Origin: Tissierellales bacterium
GTDB taxonomy: Bacteria; Bacillota; Clostridia; Tissierellales; VENL01
Assembly: GCA_028280805.1 (NCBI GenBank)
Contig: JANQLB010000124.1
Location: forward strand, 1 to 32,475
Length of the DNA stretch: 32,475 bases
Direction of reading: 5' to 3'
Shown here: piece by piece, positions 26,342 through 32,475 of the stretch
Position numbering within the stretch: position 1 is the stretch's first letter
Layout of the letters: each line of letters opens with the position of its first letter
Made by a program: the position numbers and the translations under genes
The notes under the pieces: generated by a model
What the model was told of the DNA's origin: nothing
What the model saw: only the letters and a program-made list of their open reading frames with translations
The model's database searches: none

Positions 26342-26731
26342 CCAGAATTCTAGTTTAGGATTATTGTCCTAGTCTGCTTTTTATTCAAAAATAAAAATTT
26401 ATGTTAGTTTTTTGGTGTCGAAAGAACCGTCCATTTTTGACTAAATAAAATTTAAATAATAATCAATAAAGTTCCTTGTGATGACTTTATATAAAGCCTT
26501 TGCAGGAAATTTTTATATATCAAAATCTTAATGGAATTAGGGAAAATGTCACTCTAAGCAATTACAAATTAATCACAATCTATAAAGAGATATTTTGTTT
26601 TATATTGATAATATATGATAAAATATAATGGAATTTAGATGGAACGAAAAAACATTTTTTACGTCTAATACAAGGGAAAAAATATCTTTATTTATTCAGC
26701 ATTATTAAGTATATACTTTGGAGGGATTGAA
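26342..26731. other. Intergenic region with a repeat relic and a promoter candidate
   Basis: About 390 bases. GGTGTCGAAAGAACCGTCC at 26412-26430, followed by TTTTTGAC, resembles the palindromic GTGTC...AAAAGAACCGTCCCC repeat found scattered in clostridial genomes next to REP-associated Y1 transposases; only one degenerate unit is seen. TTGTTT (26595-26600), 18 bp, TAAAAT (26619-26624) is a moderate sigma-A promoter for the downstream operon. No coding remnant is evident. Confidence 0.4.
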
Positions 26732-29161
26732 TTGAATAATAAATTTTCTTATAAAAACACTATTAGCAAAACTATACCTTTTTTAATTTTTTTAATAATT
26801 TTTTCTTCAATATCTCTATCATCTGTTTTTGGTACTCAGATAAAAGATATTGAAATAAGTGTAGATATTGGTTTTAATAATTTTTATGAATATGAGAGTC
26901 AGATTCCTATTAACGTTAAGCTCAAAAATAACTTAAGAGATATTAACGGTAAGGTGCAGGTATTAATACCTTATAAACTTGTAGATAAAGAAGTATATAC
27001 AGCATATAGCAAAGAAATTTCTATAGCAGAAAATTCAACTAAAGAGTTACAGTTTGTCAGCTTGATTAGGAGTAATGCAAATGAAATTATAGTTAAAATC
27101 ACTGATGATAGCGATACTGTGATAGCTGAAAAAGAAATCAGTATTGCCAAAAGTAAGCGTCATAATGGTATTAATATTGGAGTTTTAAGTGATGATTTTG
27201 AAAGTCTAAACTATTTTAATTTAGTATTTAGGAAAGAATTCCAAGATATTATTAAGAATGTAAATCCTGATAAAGTTACTGTTAGAGCTACTCTTGATGA
27301 TATAAATACTAATGTAGTAAATATAGATAATAACATGGTAGAAAACTGGGAAGCACTTCAAAGCTTCAATATTATAATTATAAACAATTACAATACAGAA
27401 ATATTGACTAATCAAGAAAATAAAGCATTGGAAGAATGGGTTAATAAAGGTGGATTACTGTTAGTAGGAACAGGAGCTAATCATGAAAAAACTCTTAAGG
27501 GCTTAGGTGACTTAAACTATATTCAAGTAACAGGATTAGATGAAATTAAGCAGATAAACGGAGATACTATCGAACCTTTAAATATTATTCAGGGGATTAA
27601 AAAATCAGGTAATGAGATACTTATACAAGATAATAAAGTATTAGTATATAATAAATCAACTGGTTTAGGTAATGTTATTATCGCCGGTTTTGACTTGGGA
27701 CTCAATCCCTTTTTGCAATGGGAGGGAAAGGAAAACTTCTTTAGAAATATTTTAACACCATATATTACTTCAAGTAATGAGAAGATTATTGGTTTAGGTT
27801 TGGGTCTAGGTCATAATATGCTGCAATACATTCCTCTAGATAGAACAGCTTCATTAAATGTTATTATGTGGATAGTTATCATATTTATTCTGCTTATAGG
27901 ACCGATTAATTATATAATTTTAAAAAAGCTGGATAGAAGAGAATTGGCTTGGATAACTATACCTGCAATTGTAGTTTTATTCTCACTGTTTATTTATATT
28001 TGGAGCTTTGCTACCAGATTTGAAAAACCATTATCTAATAATATTTCCACCGTAATGATATATCCCGAGTCTGATAAGTCGGTAGTAAATACTACAGCAT
28101 CAGTTATTAGTTTTAGTAATGGTGATATAGATGTTAGTATGAAAGAAGGTACTTACTTTTCTGCATACCAATTTAGACCTGAATCACAATTATATGATGT
28201 TAGACATAAGTTTGAAGATGGTGATATAATTTTAGAATATGCTCAAAATGATAATAAAAATTTGATTTTTAAGAAAAGATCGGCATGGGATAATCAATTT
28301 ATTGAAGTTAAGGATGAAATAAGTACCGGTCAGGGTATTGTTCATGACTTGAAAATTAAAGACCAGAATATAGAAGGAAGTATTAGTAATCTAACCGGAT
28401 TAAATATTGAAGGTGCAGTGATTATTTATAATAATGATTTTTTTAAAATAGGAGATATTGATGAAGGTGAGAGTAAATCCTTAAATTTCTCGCTAAATAA
28501 AACTACTGAATCATTTAAAGGACATCACAGTATAATACAGGGAATTTATCCATATACCGATGTAGATATTGACTATACTGACATGTTAAATGATAATGTT
28601 AAACGAGAAATTTTATTTGAGTATTTTCATTATATAGATAAAATTCTTTATTCAGATTTTTCATCTAATTTATTATTAATAGGGTGGAATAGAGAAAAGC
28701 TTTCTGATGATATTATAGTAAATAATATTAACTCTGATCGAATAGACAGAAATATAATTATTGCCCCTTTAAATATTAGTTTTACAAAAGGAGAAAGAGT
28801 GGAAATTCCCCACGGATTACTTGTGCCAAAGATTTTAGAAGCTGATAACATTCGTCGTCAACGTAATAATATATTTTACGGAGTAGGAACTGTAACCTTT
28901 GCTGTTAAACCAAATATTAAGATGGAATTAGAGGAAATGGAAATTAATATAACCAGAGGGTTAATGGCAAGTGATTTTGAAATATCTTTATACAATTACA
29001 AAAGTAATGAATGGGAAAGCTACTTTAAAGAAATTCTTTTAATAGATGGAGTGGATAATGTATATTATGATGAAGAAGAAGGCACAAAAATTAAATTAAG
29101 GTCAAAACAGAGATCAGAAATACGAAGCCCGAACTTTTCGGTTAAGGGGGTTATAAAATAA
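26732..29161 (+). CDS. Exported membrane protein of an ABC-2 system with GATase-like domain (GldG-like)
   Basis: An 809-residue protein. A signal anchor (about 14-35) leads to an extracytoplasmic domain with a beta-sandwich-like start, then an alpha/beta region (about 145-340). Its NIIIINNYNTEILTNQENKA and EWVNKGGLLLVGTG stretches resemble the class I glutamine-amidotransferase-like fold of GldG and DUF4350 proteins, without an evident catalytic Cys. Two membrane helices follow (about 374-398 and 405-425), then a second large extracellular domain to the C-terminus. The start is TTG 26732, 6 nt after GGAGGG. It overlaps the ATPase gene by one base (TAATG), so it is part of one ABC-2 operon. 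Probably an auxiliary subunit; substrate unknown. Confidence 0.65.
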   Translation: MNNKFSYKNTISKTIPFLIFLIIFSSISLSSVFGTQIKDIEISVDIGFNNFYEYESQIPINVKLKNNLRDINGKVQVLIPYKLVDKEVYTAYSKEISIAENSTKELQFVSLIRSNANEIIVKITDDSDTVIAEKEISIAKSKRHNGINIGVLSDDFESLNYFNLVFRKEFQDIIKNVNPDKVTVRATLDDINTNVVNIDNNMVENWEALQSFNIIIINNYNTEILTNQENKALEEWVNKGGLLLVGTGANHEKTLKGLGDLNYIQVTGLDEIKQINGDTIEPLNIIQGIKKSGNEILIQDNKVLVYNKSTGLGNVIIAGFDLGLNPFLQWEGKENFFRNILTPYITSSNEKIIGLGLGLGHNMLQYIPLDRTASLNVIMWIVIIFILLIGPINYIILKKLDRRELAWITIPAIVVLFSLFIYIWSFATRFEKPLSNNISTVMIYPESDKSVVNTTASVISFSNGDIDVSMKEGTYFSAYQFRPESQLYDVRHKFEDGDIILEYAQNDNKNLIFKKRSAWDNQFIEVKDEISTGQGIVHDLKIKDQNIEGSISNLTGLNIEGAVIIYNNDFFKIGDIDEGESKSLNFSLNKTTESFKGHHSIIQGIYPYTDVDIDYTDMLNDNVKREILFEYFHYIDKILYSDFSSNLLLIGWNREKLSDDIIVNNINSDRIDRNIIIAPLNISFTKGERVEIPHGLLVPKILEADNIRRQRNNIFYGVGTVTFAVKPNIKMELEEMEINITRGLMASDFEISLYNYKSNEWESYFKEILLIDGVDNVYYDEEEGTKIKLRSKQRSEIRSPNFSVKGVIK

Positions 29162-30084
29162 TGCTTACATTAAATAATATAACAAAAAAGTATGGAAAAA
29201 TTACAGCAGTAGATAATCTTTCTCTAAAAATACAAGAAGGACAGATATTTGGATTTGTAGGACCAAACGGGGCAGGTAAAACCACGACACTTAAGATTAT
29301 TGCAACTTTATTAAAGCAAACAAGTGGAAATATATATATTAATGATATTGAAGTGAGTACTAACGTTAAAGAAGTGAGAAGTATTATTGGATATATGCCC
29401 GATTTCTTTGGAGTATATGATAATCTTAAGGTAGATGAATATTTAGAGTTTTATAGTGATTTAGCAGGTATACAATATAGAGAAGCTAAGAGTGTTATAT
29501 CTGACCTTCTTGACTTAGTCGAGCTAAACAGTAAGAAAAATGAGTATGTAGATTCGTTATCCAGAGGAATGAAACAGAGATTATGTCTAGCAAGAAGCCT
29601 AGTCCATAATCCCAAGTTATTAATATTAGATGAACCGGCATCAGGTATGGATCCTAGAGCAAGGGTTCAGATGAAGAGGATTTTAAGAGAGCTAGGAAAA
29701 ATGGGAAAAACTATATTGATAAGCTCACACATACTTCCTGAACTATCTGAACTTTGTACTAATATAGGCATTATTGAAAAAGGAAGAATGGTAGAGAGTG
29801 GAACAGTAGATGAAATAATGAAAAAATCTATAAGTTCTAATAACGTTAGAATTAAGGTTTTAGACTCTACCCAAAACGCAGTTAAACTATTACAGGAAGA
29901 TTCAACTATAACTTATGTATATGGAGAAGATAATAAAATTGAATTTAGCTATCAAGGAGACGATAAGGATATGGTTAAAATAATAAAGAGACTTGTAAAT
30001 AATGATATTCCTGTTGTATCTTTTAGTCCAATGGAAAATAATCTTGAGGAAATATTTATGAAAGTTACTAAGGGGGAAGAATAA
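29161..30084 (+). CDS. ABC transporter ATP-binding protein (ABC-2 type)
   Basis: A 307-residue ATPase subunit. Walker A GPNGAGKTT (about 34-42), signature LSRGMKQR (about 134-141), Walker B LLILDEPASGMD (about 154-165) and switch SSH (about 188). The Q-loop position reads YMPDFFGVYDNL, with Asp where Gln is usual; this occurs in part of the ABC-2 drug and Gld-like group. An extra C-terminal region of about 90 residues (to 307) is regulatory in related proteins. ATG 29161 overlaps the upstream stop by one base, and the gene overlaps the permease gene by one base at its end. It powers export by the 30084-30992 permease. Confidence 0.9.
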   Translation: MLTLNNITKKYGKITAVDNLSLKIQEGQIFGFVGPNGAGKTTTLKIIATLLKQTSGNIYINDIEVSTNVKEVRSIIGYMPDFFGVYDNLKVDEYLEFYSDLAGIQYREAKSVISDLLDLVELNSKKNEYVDSLSRGMKQRLCLARSLVHNPKLLILDEPASGMDPRARVQMKRILRELGKMGKTILISSHILPELSELCTNIGIIEKGRMVESGTVDEIMKKSISSNNVRIKVLDSTQNAVKLLQEDSTITYVYGEDNKIEFSYQGDDKDMVKIIKRLVNNDIPVVSFSPMENNLEEIFMKVTKGEE

Positions 30085-30992
30085 TGATAAATCCTGTATT
30101 AAAAAAAGAACTGAGAACTAGAATGCGTACATGGAAGACTCCTATTATAATATCATTATATATTTTACTTATTAGTGGTCTGTTTCTCTTTGTTTTTATG
30201 AATAACTTTATGTCAAGAGGCTATCATCATGGATTTAGGCCCGGTTCACTAAGAGATATATACTTAGCTGTAGCTGTTATACAGATGCTTTTAATAATTT
30301 ATATAGTACCTGCCACCACTGCCGGCAGTATTAGTGGTGAAAGAGAAAGAAGTACCTTTGACCTTCTTATAGGAACGAGACTTTCAAGTATATCAATAAT
30401 TCTTGGTAAACTTTCGTCTTCTTTAGTTCTTGTAATATTGTTACTTATAGTGTCAATACCAATAATGAGCATATTGCTTTTATTTGGAGGATTTTCTCCT
30501 CAAAATATAATTGTATTATTTGCATTTTATATAGTAAATGCTATTTATTTTGGCAGTATCGGGATATTTACATCAGCATTTTTGAAAAAAACATCTACAT
30601 CAACAGTGGTAAGTTATATTATAGCATTGTTTCTAGTTGGAGGCACTTTGTTTTTCACAATTATATTGAGAGCTTATTATTTTTCCAGAATAGTTTCCGG
30701 AGTAATAACGGTGCAGAATCCACAGTCCTTTTACCCAATAATTATGTACTTTAATCCATTTAGCGGTATTTCTGTTATACTTGAAAATCAGATAGATTTT
30801 AACATTTTCGATGATTTAATATCATATGGTACTCAAAGTAATACACTTTCTCCTCTTTATATAAACATTGGAGTTAGTCTGCTCGTGTCTTGTATTCTTC
30901 TTGTATTATCTGCAATTAGAATTAATCCGATGATAAAGATTAAAAATATATTTAAAAGAAATAAGTTAAAAAACACGAGTAAAAAAGTTTAG
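30084..30992 (+). CDS. ABC-2 type transporter permease
   Basis: A 302-residue integral membrane protein with six predicted helices and the ABC-2 layout. It has a cytoplasmic start NPVLKKELRTRMRTWKTP, helix 1 at about 21-40, a short loop, then VPATTAGSISGERERSTFD (the conserved coupling-helix region with E-R-E-R-x-T-x-D), and further helices to about 285, ending with a basic cytoplasmic tail. It forms the channel for the neighbouring ATPase. The gene starts one base within the ATPase stop codon (TAATG). Such permease-ATPase pairs with an exported auxiliary protein resemble GldA-GldF-GldG. Substrate unknown. Confidence 0.85.
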   Translation: MINPVLKKELRTRMRTWKTPIIISLYILLISGLFLFVFMNNFMSRGYHHGFRPGSLRDIYLAVAVIQMLLIIYIVPATTAGSISGERERSTFDLLIGTRLSSISIILGKLSSSLVLVILLLIVSIPIMSILLLFGGFSPQNIIVLFAFYIVNAIYFGSIGIFTSAFLKKTSTSTVVSYIIALFLVGGTLFFTIILRAYYFSRIVSGVITVQNPQSFYPIIMYFNPFSGISVILENQIDFNIFDDLISYGTQSNTLSPLYINIGVSLLVSCILLVLSAIRINPMIKIKNIFKRNKLKNTSKKV

Positions 30993-31099
30993 CTTTAAAC
31001 TTTAGTATTGATGTTTAGCACTCATAAAAATGTGATAGAATATACGTTATAAGCTAAAGATAATATAACTAAGTTTTTATAATCTTAAGAGGTGGTTAT

Positions 31100-31591
31100 A
31101 TGGAAAACAATTATAACGACAATAATAATTTAGAAAACATTCAATTAGATAATAAAGAAAATAAAGATTTTTATGAGAAGATTAGAAAGAAGATAATTAA
31201 TTACCTTGAATCAGAAAAAGGACGAAAATATAAATATGGAAAATATCTTTTACTAGCACCGGATTTTTTCTACCTGTTATGTAAATTGTCTGTAAACAAG
31301 GATGTATCAATTAGCTCAAAAGCTTTGCTTTTTAGTGCAATTGCATATTATATTTCTCCACTGGATCTTTTACCGGAAATTATAGTAGGACCTTTAGGTT
31401 TTATAGATGATGTTGCTTTAGGAGCTTTTGTTTTAAGAAAGATTATTAATGACACCTCTCCTGAATTAGTCGAAAAATACTGGTTAGGAGAAAAGAATGT
31501 TTTACAAGTTATTCAGGATGTACTAAAGGTTGCAGATGAAATGATTGGATCAGGCTTGTGGAAAAAAATAAAAAAGTTATTTAACAATTAA
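31100..31591 (+). CDS. YkvA family protein (DUF1232)
   Basis: A 163-residue protein. The hydrophilic Asn/Asp/Lys-rich N-terminus (1-60) precedes a DUF1232 domain with the core motif AIAYYISPLDLLPE, then GFIDDVALGAFVLR and a helical C-terminal part. Members of this family (YkvA in Bacillus) have two short hydrophobic helices and are of unknown role. ATG 31100 follows AGAGGTGG by about 5 nt. A long hairpin follows the stop. TTAGCACTC at 31015-31023 matches one half of the CIRCE element, but the other half is missing, so HrcA control is not claimed. Confidence 0.8.
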   Translation: MENNYNDNNNLENIQLDNKENKDFYEKIRKKIINYLESEKGRKYKYGKYLLLAPDFFYLLCKLSVNKDVSISSKALLFSAIAYYISPLDLLPEIIVGPLGFIDDVALGAFVLRKIINDTSPELVEKYWLGEKNVLQVIQDVLKVADEMIGSGLWKKIKKLFNN

Positions 31592-31606
31592 GATGTAAAT
31601 CACAAA

Positions 31607-31654
31607 GGGATGCTTTAAATACCATCTAAAGAAAGATGGAATTTAAAGTATCCC
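31607..31654 (+). terminator. Probable terminator hairpin after the YkvA-like gene
   Basis: A 21-base stem (31607-31627 with 31634-31654) with one mismatch and one G-U pair, loop AAAGAA. It begins 16 nt after the stop codon. There is no uninterrupted U tract after it (CATTCTTACTTT), so it may be a weak terminator or an mRNA 3' stabiliser. Confidence 0.5.
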
Positions 31655-31930
31655 ATTCTTACTTTAAGATTAAAGATTAAGTAAATTTAAGAATAAAGTT
31701 ATATAAAATGCTAAAATATTTTGTATTACTTAGAATTTCTCCTGATGATTTAATAAAAAGATTGATTTATAGTTTAAATCTTTATAGTTATGTCCTAATT
31801 ATTTTTTAATCTTCTAAAATTCTCTTTCTGTTTCATTATTGAAAAAGTCCAAAATAATAATTTTCTGAAAAGAATTTAATTTTTTTAAACAAAGACTGAC
31901 ATTATTACTAGAAAATATTCTGTTTTTTTA
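31655..31930. other. Non-coding AT-rich stretch
   Basis: About 275 bases of very AT-rich DNA. No reading frame, hairpin or protein-like remnant was recognised in six frames. It ends in T-rich sequence just before the LexA-controlled promoter at 31934. Confidence 0.4.
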
Positions 31931-31933
31931 TCC

Positions 31934-31962
31934 TTGCTACAGAACAAATGTTCTGATATAAT
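31934..31962 (+). promoter_or_regulatory. Sigma-A promoter carrying a LexA operator
   Basis: TTGCTA (31934-31939), a 17-bp spacer, and TATAAT (31957-31962) form a good promoter. The spacer contains CAGAACAAATGTTCTG, so a bound repressor would exclude RNA polymerase. Confidence 0.75.
31940..31955. promoter_or_regulatory. LexA (SOS) box
   Basis: CAGAACAAATGTTCTG is a near-perfect palindrome with arms CAGAAC and GTTCTG and centre AAAT. The Firmicute LexA/DinR box has the core GAAC-N4-GTTC (canonical CGAACATATGTTCG). Its position between the -35 and -10 elements fits repression by LexA. Confidence 0.75.
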
Positions 31963-32013
31963 AAAAATATATTAATATTTCTATACAAATAAAGAAATAT
32001 AGGTGGTGAGAAT

Positions 32014-32262
32014 ATGATTCAAAAGCAGTTAAAGTATTCTTTTGATAGACATAAGCCTATTACAATCATATATTTAAAAGGTATGGAAGTTTCTAAAAGA
32101 AATATTCAGGTTCTAAAACTGGAAAAAGATTATATAAAAGCTATAGATTTGGACAAAAGAGCTATAAGAACATTTAAAAAAGATAATATATTATCTGCTA
32201 TGGATATAGGGTACGGTTTTAATCATAGGTCTTTAAAAATAAATAATCACAAACATAGATAA
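32014..32262 (+). CDS. Small SOS-controlled protein, WYL-like
   Basis: An 82-residue basic protein. The pattern KPITIIYLKGMEVSKRNIQV, then DYIKAIDLDKRAIRTFKKDNIL follows the order of beta strands of a minimal WYL-like SH3/Sm-type domain (x-I-x-Y ... R-x-I-x-V-L ... Y-I-x-A-x-D ... R-x-F-x-x-D-x-I). Full WYL proteins are larger and regulate DNA damage or defence genes by binding nucleic-acid ligands; this one has only the core. AGGTGGTGAG precedes ATG 32014. The LexA box in its promoter suggests induction by DNA damage. The WYL relation is my inference from pattern, not a search result. It could instead be another small beta-barrel family. Confidence 0.6.
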   Translation: MIQKQLKYSFDRHKPITIIYLKGMEVSKRNIQVLKLEKDYIKAIDLDKRAIRTFKKDNILSAMDIGYGFNHRSLKINNHKHR

Positions 32263-32279
32263 ATTTTAACTTAAATGTG

Positions 32280-32475
32280 CGAAATTCTCCCATCTTCTAT
32301 AAGTGGGAGATGGATAGCAATTGCTGATAGGCAAAATTTGTGACAAACTGTATTCAGTAGATTATACTGAAAGTTAATCATACAAATAAAACTAAATAAT
32401 AATAATCATTCAGTGTTCTTGTTGAATTATCATCTAGTAATGGTTATAAAGTACAGAAGAAAAGTCATAGATGAT
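32280..32475 (+). mobile_element. Left end of an IS200/IS605-type element (continues past the window)
   Basis: A hairpin TCTCCCA (32286-32292) with TGGGAGA (32304-32310), followed by TGGATAGC, lies about 75 bases before the tnpA reading frame. This matches the subterminal hairpin of an IS200/IS605 left end. The core CTTCTA...AAGTGG resembles the right-end hairpin at 123-144, so the two elements may be related. It could instead be the right end of a second, abutting element. The boundary is uncertain. Confidence 0.55.
32386..32475 (+). CDS. tnpA: IS200/IS605 Y1 transposase TnpA, first 30 codons (partial)
   Basis: The frame that ends exactly at the last base reads LNNNNHSVFLLNYHLV, then KYRRKVIDD, the well-known N-terminus of IS605-type TnpA (HUH single-strand transposase), usually MKLN...HSVFLLxYHLVxVxKYRRKVIDD. 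The catalytic HUH and Tyr lie beyond the window. The codon at the expected Met is ATA (32386-32388, reading ATA AAA CTA AAT), and an upstream in-frame TGA lies at 32368. ATG 32440 is inside the conserved part and cannot be the normal start. The element therefore has a non-AUG start or a mutated one. Confidence 0.75.
   Translation, partial: MKLNNNNHSVFLLNYHLVMVIKYRRKVIDD

Noticed and set aside
26350..26386. TAGGA...TCCTA followed by CTTTTT as a terminator after the 118-aa gene
   Set aside because: The stem is only five base pairs and the U tract is offset from it; too weak to list.
26413..26421. TGTCGAA, a match to the Spo0A box
   Set aside because: It is part of a REP-type repeat relic and lies about 300 bases from the next gene; a 7-bp match is expected by chance.
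31015..31041. TTAGCACTC, a perfect left half of the CIRCE (HrcA) element, before the YkvA-like gene
   Set aside because: After the nine-base gap the expected GAGTGCTAA is absent (TGATAGAAT is found), so the palindrome is not present.

Overview
The window is AT-rich DNA from a low-GC Gram-positive anaerobe, most likely a spore-forming member of the Clostridia/Tissierellia. Grounds for this are strong AGGAGG-type ribosome binding sites, T-box control of two aminoacyl-tRNA synthetases, a single-chain pyruvate:ferredoxin oxidoreductase, an AKR with clostridial-type [4Fe-4S] clusters, two sporulation-type genes (ytvI-like and DUF3787) and a Firmicute-type LexA box. No phage, CRISPR array, rRNA or tRNA gene was seen.

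Layout. (1) 1-172: the 3' end of an IS200/IS605-type element, with the last 12 codons of tnpB, its omega-RNA scaffold and the adjacent guide. (2) 259-4320: an accessory strip of small plus-strand genes (ITPase-like protein, nucleotidyltransferase-like protein, lipoprotein, methyltransferases, GNAT acetyltransferase). It includes a methyltransferase gene broken by an in-frame stop and two gene fossils (2410-2574 minus; 3437-3508 plus). (3) 5166-6738: three small minus-strand genes, two encoding membrane proteins, one with a long hairpin over its ribosome binding site. (4) 7031-9914: a MATE-like multispanning transporter with a probable non-AUG start and an Fe-S aldo/keto reductase. (5) 9960-14520: asnS and leuS, each with a sigma-A promoter and its own T-box leader. 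(6) 14730-20585: a chemoreceptor and pyruvate:ferredoxin oxidoreductase, closed by a bidirectional terminator. (7) 20615-25761, minus: a translationally coupled pair of ABC exporter half-transporters, then DUF3787 and ytvI. (8) 25985-30992: a small membrane-anchored protein, then a tightly overlapping three-gene ABC-2 operon whose first gene encodes a large exported protein with a GATase-like domain. (9) 31100-32262: a YkvA/DUF1232 protein and a short WYL-like protein whose promoter contains a LexA operator. (10) 32280-32475: the left end and first codons of an IS200/IS605 TnpA, running off the window.

The core of the window is housekeeping (translation, pyruvate fermentation, chemotaxis). 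The most unusual points are: three reading frames whose family-like N-termini begin at AUA or AUU, two of them behind good Shine-Dalgarno sequences; a small SOS-controlled WYL-like gene; the omega-RNA with readable guide at the left edge; and an uncharacterised ABC-2 system with a GldG-like exported partner. Names rest on remembered family motifs, because no database search could be run.
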